Origin: Dolomitihabitans soli
GTDB taxonomy: Bacteria > Actinomycetota > Actinomycetes > Streptosporangiales > Streptosporangiaceae
Direction: 5' to 3'
DNA: 64,000 bases
NCBI RefSeq assembly: GCF_022213955.1
Contig: NZ_JAKNTW010000003.1
Coordinates: 124,001-188,000, forward strand
Shown here: piece after piece, positions 53,481-61,801 of the stretch
Layout: each line of letters opens with the position of its first letter
Numbering within the stretch: position 1 is the first letter of the stretch
Notes under the pieces: generated by a model
Database searches by the model: none
Seen by the model: only the letters and a program-made list of their open reading frames with translations
What the model was told of the DNA's origin: nothing
Program-made: the position numbers and the translations under genes

Positions 53481-54137
53481 TCAGCCGCCGATCCGGTAGC
53501 CGGCGCCGATGACGGTCTCGATCAGCGGCGGGTCGCCGAGCTTGCGGCGCAGCGTGCCGACGGTGATCCGGACCGCGTTGGTGAACGGGTCCGCGTGCTC
53601 GTCCCACACCTTCTCCAGCAGCGTCTCCGCGCTGACCACATCACCATCGGCGGCCAGCAGTCGCTCCAGCACGCCGAACTCCTTCGGCGTCAGCCGCAGC
53701 AGCCACCCGTCCCGTTCGGCGCTACGCCGAGCCGGATCCACCACCACATCGCCAGCGCGCAGCACCGGCGGGCGAGCTGGCGCGCTGCGCCGCACCAGCG
53801 CGTGGACCCGCGCGACGAGCTCGGAGAACGCGAACGGCTTGCCCAGATAGTCGTCGGCTCCCAGCATCAGCCCGCCAACCCGGTCCTCGACCGCGTCGGA
53901 CGCGGTCAGCATCAGCACCCGCGACTCGCCCCGCTGGGCAAGCCGGCGGCACACCGCGTCGCCGTGCACGACGGGCAGGTCCCGGTCCAGGACCACCACC
54001 TCGTACGGGGTGAGCTCGCACTTGTCCAGCGCGCTCTGGCCGTCCAGGGCGACGTCCACGGTGAAACCGTGCTTGCGCAGCCCAGCCTCGATGTAGCCGG
54101 CGAGGGGCTGCTCGTCTTCGACCAAGAGCACACGCAT
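53481..54137 (-). CDS. OmpR/PhoB-family response regulator
   Basis: The 218-residue protein starts at ATG 54137; the frame is open to 54194 but that start would lie in the regulatory box. The receiver has VEDEQ (7-11), phospho-acceptor Asp51 (VVLDRDLPVVHGD) and MLTASD. The winged helix has LTPKEFGVLERLLAADG and VRITVGTLRRKLGDPPLIETVIGAGYRI. It probably binds the box at 54150 (autoregulation) and at 48984. Confidence 0.9.
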   Translation of the reverse strand: MRVLLVEDEQPLAGYIEAGLRKHGFTVDVALDGQSALDKCELTPYEVVVLDRDLPVVHGDAVCRRLAQRGESRVLMLTASDAVEDRVGGLMLGADDYLGKPFAFSELVARVHALVRRSAPARPPVLRAGDVVVDPARRSAERDGWLLRLTPKEFGVLERLLAADGDVVSAETLLEKVWDEHADPFTNAVRITVGTLRRKLGDPPLIETVIGAGYRIGG

Positions 54138-54149
54138 TCGGGCAGTATC

Positions 54150-54186
54150 GCAACGCCCGCATATGGACCACATATGGTCCGCTGAT
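54150..54186. promoter_or_regulatory. 37-bp response-regulator box, copy 2
   Basis: GCAACGCCCGCATATGG followed by ATATGGTCCGC lies 13 bases upstream of the response-regulator start and matches the box at 48984-49020. The pair defines a likely two-site regulon inside this window. Confidence 0.7.
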
Positions 54187-54240
54187 CGCCTCAACCCAGC
54201 GATAAGGGGGTGACCTTCCCCTCAAGATCGAAGAGCCCCT

Positions 54241-54352
54241 TCAACTGAACGCTGCACGGTCGGAGGCGTTGAGCGATGTGAGAAGGTCGTCGTCCGCCGC
54301 GAATACGACCGCATCGAGGTCAACCAAGGCATGTCGCCCCAACTCGGTGATA
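54241..54352 (-). pseudogene. C-terminal fragment of a MarR-family regulator
   Basis: One frame ends ITELGRHALVDLDAVVFAAD, then DDLLTSLNASDRAAFS, with a stop at 54241, as in the last helix of MarR proteins. The rest of the gene is replaced by the integrase piece. Confidence 0.45.
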
Positions 54353-55114
54353 TCAACGATGGATGCCGCCGTGGCGGTCGATGGAACGCAGCAGAGCGCC
54401 GGTGGTGGCGCCGCGTTCGCCCAGGTCGGCCAGCCACGATTGCACGACGCGGACCGGGCAGGTCTCCGGGTGAGAGCCGTGCGGGATGGCGACGGTCTCG
54501 CCGTGCGCGTCCTGGTCGGTCTTGCTGACGGGGATGTAGACCTCGAGGCCGTCGGGGGTGAAGGTGAGATCGCCGATGTCGCAGGCGACGAGTTCGGAGC
54601 GGCGGCCCATCAGGGCGAAGCCGAGGACCAGGACGGCTCGGTCGCGCAGGCCGGTGGCGCCGGTGGCGGGTAGGGCGGAGATCATGGCGCGCAGCCGGTC
54701 GATGGTGATGGGCGGTGACTTGCGGGTGCGGTGGCCCTGCTGGGCGCGGTCGCGGCGGTAGGCACGCAGCGCCAGGCGGGCCTGTTAGGTGGCGGGCTTG
54801 CCGAGCTGGGCGTGGTCGTGGGCGGCCAGGATGCAGGCCAGTGCCCGGTCGATGGAGGCCGGCGCGTACGCACCGGCGGCCAGGTGGGCGATGTAGTTGG
54901 CCAGCGTCTCGGCGCTGGCGGGCAAGAGCGCGAGCCCGCGCTCATCACACCAGGCGCCGTAGGCCGCCCAGTCGCAGGCGTAGGCCAGCCGGGTGTTCGC
55001 CGCGAGGCCGCGCCCGACCAGCAGGGCGGCCTCGTCGGTGAGGCCTCGGTCCGGGGTTCCGGCTTCCAGCGTGGTCGCGGATCGCCGAAGAGCGACCTCA
55101 CCTCTGTTGATCAT
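54353..55114 (-). pseudogene. Tyrosine integrase gene with internal stop and missing catalytic end
   Basis: From ATG 55114 the frame gives the SAM-like core-binding domain (AANTRLAYACDWAAYGAWCD, SIDRALACILAAHDHAQLG), then a TAA stop at 54785. The same frame continues after the stop with RLALRAYRRDRAQQGHRTRK and LVLGFALMGRRSELVACDIG, which holds the first catalytic Arg. It ends LLRSIDRHGG at 54353, before the HxxR and Tyr motifs. Both the nonsense codon and the truncation make it inactive. Confidence 0.8.
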
Positions 55115-55153
55115 GGGATACGGTTCTCCGCCCCTGCCCCCTGGCTGTCGACA

Positions 55154-55837
55154 ATGCAGATCATCGCTAACCAGACGCGCCCGGCCGCCGCTGCCTGGAA
55201 TCGGGTGCCGGCGAGCCTCGCCCCAGTCGACCCGACATCTCATGGCCAACGTCGGGACACCAGTGATCCAGGCTTGGTCAGCGCTTGTAAGGGGCAGAAG
55301 CATTACTCGGGCACATACTGGTCGGCCACTCAATGCGACCATGTGATCTACGAATCTCGCCTTGAGCTGGCCCGGCTTCTGTTCGCCGACTTCGATACCT
55401 CCGTCCTGGGCATCATCGCCCAGCCTTTCCTTCTTACAGTCACGCTCGACGGCACGGCCCTCAGGCATGTTCCCGACTTCCTGCTGCTGACTACGACCGG
55501 TCCAGCGATCGTTGACGTCAAGCCCGCCCACCGTGTGACGACGCCGAAAGTGGCCGTCACCTTCGCCTGGACCCGGCAAGTGGTCGAATCCCGCGGCTGG
55601 CGCTACGAGGTCTGGAGCGAGCCTCCGACCAGCCAGTTGGAGAACATCCGCTTGCTCGCCGGGTATCGGCGCCCCTGGCTGTTCGACCAGCACCTGATGA
55701 ATGCACTGATGAGCGAACCGTTCGACGGCGTGAGCCTGACTGACGTGATTTCCAGCCAGCCTCGATGGCCATCGCCGTCGCTGGCCACCGCGGCGCGCGC
55801 GGCGATGGCGCCGCGCACGACCGGCACCGCGAGATGA
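55154..55837 (+). CDS. TnsA-like endonuclease of a Tn7-type transposition module
   Basis: The 227-residue protein starts at ATG 55154. It reads SGTYWSATQCDHVIYESRLE, then HVPDFLLLTTTGPAIVDVKP and TRQVVESRGWRYEVWSEPP. This is the TnsA_N nuclease pattern: Glu, then Asp, then Asp-x-Lys in VDVKP. TnsA cuts the 5' ends of heteromeric transposons and needs TnsB, TnsC/TniB and TniQ. None of those follow; instead short unidentifiable sequence (55838-56194) precedes the peptide-modification cluster. Confidence 0.7.
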   Translation: MQIIANQTRPAAAAWNRVPASLAPVDPTSHGQRRDTSDPGLVSACKGQKHYSGTYWSATQCDHVIYESRLELARLLFADFDTSVLGIIAQPFLLTVTLDGTALRHVPDFLLLTTTGPAIVDVKPAHRVTTPKVAVTFAWTRQVVESRGWRYEVWSEPPTSQLENIRLLAGYRRPWLFDQHLMNALMSEPFDGVSLTDVISSQPRWPSPSLATAARAAMAPRTTGTAR

Positions 55838-56194
55838 TGGATCGGCTCAACGCGCAGATCGAGGACTTGGCCCGAGAGCCCAGTCCGTCCACCTCGATCG
55901 CCGCCTGCGTCGTCGTGCGCGCCCAGCCGGCGCTCCAGCACGCCGTGGAATTGATTGCGCTGTGGCCCGGCTACCCAGAATCGTCGGCAGTGCTCCGGCC
56001 TTCAGGCCGGCGGTAAAGCCGACCAGCCCGCGTAGCGGGGCAAGAACAGTCGATGCGCCGCCAGGCGAACCGGCGTCCACCCGGCTCAGAGCGGCCGGTT
56101 CTGCTGCTCGATGTACTGGCGCAACTCTACGTTGTCGTCGGACATGCCCAGGGCCAAACACCGGCCGCGCCGCCGCCATTCCTGGCGGGGCGCG

Positions 56195-56827
56195 TCAGGG
56201 AGTCAGGAAGCCGGTGATGGAGCGCCGAAGGTTGTCGCCCGCGCCCGCCTCCACCTTCCTCACCCGGTGGAACGTGCCGGCCACCATCACCACGAGCCGG
56301 TTCGGCCGGGGCGCGATGGACGTGGCCGGCACGGGAGCGTTCATCAGGTCCTTGGGGACGTCGAACTCGGCACACGGCACCTCGCCGACCGGGCAGTCGA
56401 ACAGCTCCAGCTCGCCGCCCCACGTCGCCCGCCACTCGCCCGACAGGTAGAGCGTGTACGCCGCCCCCCGGCCGCTCCCGTCGTCGTGCCAGTCCAGCCC
56501 AGACCCCCGGCCGTACCGCCAGAACTTGAACCGGTCGTTGTCCGCCGCCGTCACGCCGAGCGCGTCGAGGCCCCTCCTGACGGCCGACGTCACCTCTCCG
56601 GCGTGCTCCTCGCCGGCTTTCGCGGAGGCGTACGACGCGTCGGCGTAGAACGCCACTCCGTCGAACATCGGATCGACCGAGCTGAAGGTGGGCCGGTGCT
56701 GCACGGCCCGCTCCTCCTCCCGCCAGGCGGCCAGGGCGTCCGGGGACAGGGCGTTGTCGACCACCACGAACCGCCGCCCCTGTACGAAGGTCACGGCCTC
56801 GGCGGTCCGTCCGTCATGAGCTGCCAC
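56195..56827 (-). CDS. 2OG-Fe(II) dioxygenase, last gene of the putative RiPP cluster
   Basis: The 210-residue protein starts at GTG 56827, seven bases after GGAGG, and overlaps the exporter gene's end by 37 bases. Iron ligands are His114 and Asp116 (LDWHDDGSGRG) and His187 (MVAGTFHRVRKV); Arg201/202 (NLRRSITGF) would bind 2-oxoglutarate. The fold is that of prolyl-4-hydroxylase-like oxygenases. It probably hydroxylates a side chain in the precursor peptide or product; the residue is unknown. Its end position and coupling tie it to the five-gene unit. Confidence 0.8.
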   Translation of the reverse strand: MAAHDGRTAEAVTFVQGRRFVVVDNALSPDALAAWREEERAVQHRPTFSSVDPMFDGVAFYADASYASAKAGEEHAGEVTSAVRRGLDALGVTAADNDRFKFWRYGRGSGLDWHDDGSGRGAAYTLYLSGEWRATWGGELELFDCPVGEVPCAEFDVPKDLMNAPVPATSIAPRPNRLVVMVAGTFHRVRKVEAGAGDNLRRSITGFLTP

Positions 56828-58206
56828 GCTCGCGCCTCCTGATCTCCTTGGACATGGCCTTCCGCCTCGCCTTCTCGGCCGCCCTCGCGACCGGATCCCG
56901 GGGAGGTCGACGAGGGCACCCCCTGCCACGCCGAGTCACCGGCGCCGTCCTCAAGAGCGCGGTCCCGCAGCCCCGAACGCGGGACCGCCCAGACGAGCAC
57001 CGCCGCCGCCGTGGCGACGATGACGGCCGCCAGCCCGGCCAGGTACGCCGTCCGGCCCACCAGGTTCGCGAGCGGCAGCGCGATCACGAAGCCCAGCGGC
57101 ACCATCGCCGTGGTCATGGTCGTCTCGAACGATCCGACCCGCGACAACATCGGCTTGGGGACCGTGAGCTGCACGAGGGTGTCGAAGACGACCCCGGCGA
57201 CCCCCGCCGCCAGAGCCGCCAGGAACAGGGCGCCCGCGACCACGACCAGATGCCGGCCGTACGCGAGAGCCAGGAGCTGCACCGGCATCGAGACGACCAG
57301 CAGGGCGACGGTGAGCACCCCGCGCCACTCGACGCGCACGTGCCCGCTCACCAGCGCTCCCAACAGCCCGCCCGCGGCCAGGAACGTCACGATGACGCCC
57401 CACTGCTCGATGCTCCCGAACCTGTCCTGCACGGTGATCGGTCCGAGCACGCTCACCGAGGCCAGCCCGACCTGCACCGGAACCCAGACGAGGATCGCGC
57501 CCAGGACCAGCGGCAGGCGGGGCATGACGCGCACCGCGTCGAGGAACCGCACGCGCTCCCCCGCGCCGCCGTCATCGTCCTCGGCGGGTCCGCGCTCCGG
57601 CGGCCGGGCCCGGATCAGCCGCCTCAGCCAGGCGAGCGAGACGAGGGAGACGACGAAGGTGGCGGCGTCGAAGAAGAGCGCCAGCGGCACGCCTCCCACC
57701 ACCACCAGCAGCGACGCGAGCGCGGGCCCGGCCAGCCGTCCGGTGTCCCCGGCGACGTCGAGCCAGGAGTTGGCCTTCTGCAGCTGGGCGGGGCGGACCA
57801 GCTCGGGGAGCAGCCCGACGGCGCCCGGCGTGAAGAAGGCCGTCGCCGCGCCATAGACGGCCGCGGACACGACGAGGTGCCAGAGCTCCGGGTGCCCGAG
57901 GGCGAAGGTGATCGCCGGGAACACCTGGGCGGCCAGGCGGACGGCGTCCGCGCCGAACATGACCGGCAACCGCCCGACCCGGTCCGGCAGGCTGCCTCCG
58001 TACGCGATGAAGACGAACCTCGCCAGCCACAGGGCCAGCAGCACCATCGGGATGCCCCGCCCGTCGGGCGCGACGGCCAGGGCGGCGAACGCGAAGGTGA
58101 CCGAGACGACCCCGTCCCCCAGCTGTGAGACCGCCTGCCCCGCCAGGTAGACCCTGTAGAGCGGCGACGACAGGGGCGAGCCGGGTACGGCGGGAGCGTC
58201 GGTCAT
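56791..58206 (-). CDS. MFS transporter, probable exporter of the cluster product
   Basis: The 471-residue protein starts at ATG 58206, overlapping the arginase gene's stop (ATGA). Twelve hydrophobic segments are visible. It opens SPLYRVYLAGQAVSQLGDGV and carries GGSLPDRVGRLPVMF between helices 2 and 3, as in the MFS-3 (enterobactin exporter-like) group. It ends in a highly charged ~50-residue tail. Its position suggests that it exports the modified peptide and protects the producer. Confidence 0.85.
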   Translation of the reverse strand: MTDAPAVPGSPLSSPLYRVYLAGQAVSQLGDGVVSVTFAFAALAVAPDGRGIPMVLLALWLARFVFIAYGGSLPDRVGRLPVMFGADAVRLAAQVFPAITFALGHPELWHLVVSAAVYGAATAFFTPGAVGLLPELVRPAQLQKANSWLDVAGDTGRLAGPALASLLVVVGGVPLALFFDAATFVVSLVSLAWLRRLIRARPPERGPAEDDDGGAGERVRFLDAVRVMPRLPLVLGAILVWVPVQVGLASVSVLGPITVQDRFGSIEQWGVIVTFLAAGGLLGALVSGHVRVEWRGVLTVALLVVSMPVQLLALAYGRHLVVVAGALFLAALAAGVAGVVFDTLVQLTVPKPMLSRVGSFETTMTTAMVPLGFVIALPLANLVGRTAYLAGLAAVIVATAAAVLVWAVPRSGLRDRALEDGAGDSAWQGVPSSTSPGSGREGGREGEAEGHVQGDQEARAWQLMTDGPPRP

Positions 58207-59429
58207 GCGTCTTCTCCGGCGAAATTGGTCACCGGCGAGCCCCGCCCTACCACCCGCTCCACCACCTGCCCCGCCTCCGCGAGCTGGACGGTCTCCACGA
58301 GATCGGCCAGATGGGCGGCCGTCAGGTGGCGGCCGGACGGGGAGGGGCACGCCTCCACCAGGTCGCTCGCGACCAAGCGGCCCGCTGCGGCGACGCTCCG
58401 TACCAGGGCCGTCAGAGTCGCGGGGTCGAGACCGCCGCCGGCGGGATAGACGACATCGGGAGCGTACGCCGGGTCCAGCACGTCGATGTCCACCGTGAGG
58501 TGCACGGGCGCGCCGGCGCAGAACCGCGCGATCGTGTCCGCCGCCTCCGGCGCGCGGGCCTCGTCGGCCGTCAGGTAGGAGACGCGCCCGTTCGTGGCCT
58601 GGTCCAGGTTCGTGTCGACGCCGCGCACGCCGATGGTGAGCCATTCGACGTGGGGATGCTCGGAGAGCACCCAGCTGACGAAGTTCCCGCAGTCCGCGGT
58701 GACCGCGTTCCCGGCCGGGCGGCGGTCGGCGTGCGCGTCGAAGTGGACGACGCGCAGCGCCGGATGCCTGCCCGCGACCGCGCTGATCACCGGGTAGCCG
58801 ATCGAGTGGTCCCCGCCGATCACCAGAGGCCGGTGGCCCTGCGCCAGGACGGTGCCGACGAGGGCCCGCAGCCGCTCGTGGGCCGCCGCCCCCGTGTCGG
58901 TCTGCGGATGGACCGCGAGGTCACCGTGATCCACGAGGCCGGGCAGTCCCTCGGCCGGCCGGGCCCGCAGCGTCCACGACCAGGTGCCCGGCTGGGCCAG
59001 AAGCCGGAACCTGCCCGCGAGGGCCTGACGGATCACGGGGACGGCGTCCTTGGGCCGGGGGCCGGGAGGGCTTCCCAGGTCCACCGGCGCTCCGATCAGT
59101 CCCCATACGGCCGCGGCGGCCCTGGTGCCCGCGGGCAGGGACAGCGGGGTCCCGGCCGTCCGCGCGAGCCCGCCGGTCGCCGCCGCCGAGGCGTCCGGCG
59201 GCACGATCAGGCGGATCCTGCGCAGGGCCTTTTCCGCCTCCTTAGTGAGCCGAACCGCTGGCGCGCCGTCACGGCGTTCCCCCAGCTCCCACAGCTCTCG
59301 CAGGGGCGGGGTCAGGGTGAGCCGCGTGCCCTCGGCCTCGTTGACGAGGTCGCCGCCCTGGATCCGGAACGCCGGGTTGAGGACCCACGGGGCCCCGGAC
59401 TGGTCCACGCTCGTCATGGCGAGGCTCAC
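58203..59429 (-). CDS. Arginase/agmatinase-family protein with extra N-terminal domain (candidate peptide arginase)
   Basis: The 408-residue protein starts at GTG 59429 within the preceding stop (GTGA); ATG 59417 is possible. Residues ~110-395 carry the ureohydrolase metal site: GGDHS (205-209), FDAHAD (230-235) and DIDVLD (314-319). Before it lies a ~100-residue domain (WVLNPAFRIQGGDLVNEAEG...) that free-arginine enzymes lack and that resembles a PqqD-like or winged peptide-binding domain. Peptide arginases such as OspR turn Arg into ornithine inside RiPP precursors; the neighbours make that role likely here. Confidence 0.8.
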   Translation of the reverse strand: MSLAMTSVDQSGAPWVLNPAFRIQGGDLVNEAEGTRLTLTPPLRELWELGERRDGAPAVRLTKEAEKALRRIRLIVPPDASAAATGGLARTAGTPLSLPAGTRAAAAVWGLIGAPVDLGSPPGPRPKDAVPVIRQALAGRFRLLAQPGTWSWTLRARPAEGLPGLVDHGDLAVHPQTDTGAAAHERLRALVGTVLAQGHRPLVIGGDHSIGYPVISAVAGRHPALRVVHFDAHADRRPAGNAVTADCGNFVSWVLSEHPHVEWLTIGVRGVDTNLDQATNGRVSYLTADEARAPEAADTIARFCAGAPVHLTVDIDVLDPAYAPDVVYPAGGGLDPATLTALVRSVAAAGRLVASDLVEACPSPSGRHLTAAHLADLVETVQLAEAGQVVERVVGRGSPVTNFAGEDA

Positions 59430-60526
59430 CGGGCCTGCTCGACCAGGAGAAGCCCGGCGCGGACCAGCGAGTCAAGCGCCTGGTCGATCTCCGCGTCGGT
59501 CAGGGCGATGCCCGCCGTGTCATCGCGCAGCGTGGTTCGCCCCGCCGACCACTCGTTCATCCAGGGTGCGAGACGGCCGTCGATCCTGAGCCGCACGCCG
59601 AGGCTCTCGATCGCCATCAGGCCGTCCCCGGCCTCGACCAGCGGCGGGAACCGGGCCGCCCACCTGAGCCGGGTACCGGTGTACGGGACGCTCTCCACCG
59701 ACCACGGCAGCGACAGGCCCTCGCGCCTTTCGAGCGACTGCGCGGAACGCACCTCCCGCGCCCGGTGCACGTCCGAGGCCAGGGCGGTCATGAGGGAGTC
59801 GAGCTCGCCGCCGTCATCGGGCGTCCCCTCGGTCCTGGGCCGGTTGGACCAGGCGTCCAGCGCGGTCCGCGCGAGGTCCTCGGGGGTGGACGCGTGCAGG
59901 CCGAAGGTCCAGTGCAGGCTCGGCCCGATGCCGGTGGCCTCGTGGTCCCATCCCCGGGGGATGTGCCACACGTCGCCGGCGTGCATGTCCGCCTCCTCGA
60001 TCAGCCGCGCGCCGGGCCCGGAGCCCTCCCAGATCCGCCAGCGCTTGCTGCCCTCCGCCTGGAAGATCACCGTGGCGTGGCCGTCCGCGTGGCGGCCGAA
60101 CGCTGACTGCGTCGTCCAGCAGGCGTAGCAGTTCACCCAGGCCGGGTCGTCGGCGAAGTACTCGAACTCCTCCCGCAGGCGAGCAGGGCCCACGTGGATG
60201 CGGTCGGCCCTGTTGGCGACGAGGGTCGCGCCGGAGCGGAGGTACTCGACCATGGCGCCGTAACGCCAGTTGCGGTGCACGATGTCGCCGCCGTCGATCC
60301 GCGTGCTGATGTAGGTGCCGGGATAGGCCATGGGTTCGGACGACAAGCGGATCATCAGCGGTTCGATCGTGGTCGTCCTCATGATGTGGTCGATGACGCC
60401 CCATCCGAGCGACGCGCGCCACGATCCCTGCGGGACCCGGCCGGCCAGAAGCTCGTTCCCGAACGACTTGCGCCAGACGGACTCCCCGCCGAGCGCGTCG
60501 ACGATGTTCTCCCACGACAGTGTCAT
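59426..60526 (-). CDS. JmjC/cupin-fold Fe(II) oxygenase with C-terminal winged-helix-like tail
   Basis: The 366-residue protein starts at ATG 60526 within the preceding stop (ATGA). The cupin core has the metal triad His146/Asp148 (GRHADGHATVIF) and His195 (IPRGWDHEATG), with Lys161 placed to bind 2-oxoglutarate. It is thus a candidate peptide hydroxylase of the ROXY/JmjC type. The last ~70 residues (TDAEIDQALDSLVRAGLLL) look like a small winged helix that could grip a leader peptide. One of two such proteins in the cluster; not close copies. Confidence 0.8.
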   Translation of the reverse strand: MTLSWENIVDALGGESVWRKSFGNELLAGRVPQGSWRASLGWGVIDHIMRTTTIEPLMIRLSSEPMAYPGTYISTRIDGGDIVHRNWRYGAMVEYLRSGATLVANRADRIHVGPARLREEFEYFADDPAWVNCYACWTTQSAFGRHADGHATVIFQAEGSKRWRIWEGSGPGARLIEEADMHAGDVWHIPRGWDHEATGIGPSLHWTFGLHASTPEDLARTALDAWSNRPRTEGTPDDGGELDSLMTALASDVHRAREVRSAQSLERREGLSLPWSVESVPYTGTRLRWAARFPPLVEAGDGLMAIESLGVRLRIDGRLAPWMNEWSAGRTTLRDDTAGIALTDAEIDQALDSLVRAGLLLVEQAR

Positions 60527-61686
60527 GACTGTGTCCCAACGCTCCGAAGGACGCCCACGCGGACCAGGGCCCGCACAGCGGCTCGCAGCTCTGGCGTGGT
60601 GGCCGCGTCGCGCAGCTCGTCGGCGCCGACGAGGGCGCCGGGCTTCAGCAGGCGGGCCAGCTCACCGAGATCGACGGAGAGCTCTCTTCCCAGGGCGAAG
60701 ACGCTGTGGTCGGCGATCACGACCGGCAGGCGGGTGACTGTATAGGGTGGACCTTGATCGCTGGTTCTGCCGGGGAACCGGGGCGGCGAGCCGTACCCGC
60801 ACGACCGGCGGAGCATCGCCTGCCGCCGCACGGCCCGCTCGACGCCGTCGTCGCCGAGGGCGTCCCGGAAGGCGTCGATCGCGCCGGCGACCGGATCCCC
60901 GTCGGCCTGTTCCGGGTGCTGGGCGTTCCGGCGGCGCATCTGGTGGAACAGCGCGTCCGTGGCGGTCTGCCCGGGATCTTCCGGATACACCGTGAGCCCC
61001 AGGAACAGCGACGGGCCGTCATTGCGGAAGAGGTGGTACATCCCCGCGGGGATCAGCAGGAAGTCACCGGGCGCGAGGCGGACGCTGTCCGCCGACGGCA
61101 GAAGAGGCTCCGCGTCCAGCGTGTGCGGGCGCCCCTGGCCGAATGCTGGCAGGCTCAGCCCTGGCCAGGTCCACGCCGTCTTCGCCGCCGGGCCGAGGTG
61201 GAAGATGAAGGAGGGCTCCGGGTCGGTGTGCACGCCGAACGGGGTGGTGCCGGAACTGGCCACGAAGCAGTACCAGTCCACCCCTCTCGTCAGCGGAACG
61301 CCCGCCGATTCGAGCGGGAGGACGAAGCCGGTGTAGAGAAGCTCGGCGAGCTCGGCGTCCCAGGAGTCCAGGCCGTTGATCGCCAGGCAGATGTCGTCCT
61401 TTCCGGTGCGGGCGGAAAGCCAGGAATGTACCGCGGACCGCCCGGAAAACGCCCCCGATACCAGTTTTTCCGAGGCGTCATAGTCGAGGCAGGTGTCACG
61501 GAACGCTCTCATGGCGGGCAGATCCGTGTCGTCGCCGTCCACTCTGGTGGTGGCGGCCCGGAGAGCGCCGAGAACGAGCTCCGCGAGAACGTCCGGTTCG
61601 CGGATCAGGCCGGGAATGTGCACGCGTTCGGCGAAATGCAGCCCGTCCCGCTCGCAGAGTTTCCGCCAGGTGCCTTCGTCCAGCAA
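60523..61686 (-). CDS. JmjC/cupin-fold Fe(II) oxygenase, first modification gene after the precursor
   Basis: The 387-residue protein starts at TTG 61686, eight bases after GGAGG. Metal ligands are His153 and Asp155 (FGVHTDPEPSFIFHLG) and His218 (LIPAGMYHLFRND). As in its neighbour, the C-terminus (LARLLKPGALV, ELRAAVRALVRVGVLRS) forms a small helical, winged-type domain. It probably hydroxylates a precursor residue. A strong hairpin separates it from the peptide gene, and all later genes follow by 4-37 base overlaps. Confidence 0.8.
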   Translation of the reverse strand: MLDEGTWRKLCERDGLHFAERVHIPGLIREPDVLAELVLGALRAATTRVDGDDTDLPAMRAFRDTCLDYDASEKLVSGAFSGRSAVHSWLSARTGKDDICLAINGLDSWDAELAELLYTGFVLPLESAGVPLTRGVDWYCFVASSGTTPFGVHTDPEPSFIFHLGPAAKTAWTWPGLSLPAFGQGRPHTLDAEPLLPSADSVRLAPGDFLLIPAGMYHLFRNDGPSLFLGLTVYPEDPGQTATDALFHQMRRRNAQHPEQADGDPVAGAIDAFRDALGDDGVERAVRRQAMLRRSCGYGSPPRFPGRTSDQGPPYTVTRLPVVIADHSVFALGRELSVDLGELARLLKPGALVGADELRDAATTPELRAAVRALVRVGVLRSVGTQS

Positions 61687-61741
61687 ATCTCAGACCTCCG
61701 GAATCGTGCGGTGAATGGTCCCGTCAAGCCGCCTGACCAGC

Positions 61742-61793
61742 CCGGTGGGCGCGGGAACCCGTCCTGTGCTCAGAGAAGTCCCGCGCCCACCGG
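61742..61793 (-). terminator. Strong hairpin between peptide gene and modification genes
   Basis: The 15-base arms CCGGTGGGCGCGGGA (61742-61756) and TCCCGCGCCCACCGG (61779-61793) pair perfectly around a 22-base loop. It starts nine bases after the precursor's stop and ends about 55 bases before the next start. In RiPP operons such a partial terminator lets most transcripts end after the precursor, so that peptide exceeds enzymes. Confidence 0.75.
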
Positions 61794-61801
61794 CCTGCGG
61801 A

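Noticed and set aside
56087-56160. Short minus frame reading MSDDNVELRQYIEQQNRPL after the dioxygenase gene
   Set aside because: Nineteen residues with a weak start; it could be the end of an old gene but gives too little to call.
56848-60128. Long plus-strand frames across the RiPP cluster (426 and 667 codons)
   Set aside because: They are antisense to genes with full catalytic motifs and overlapping starts; the translations are low-complexity Arg/Pro/Gly.
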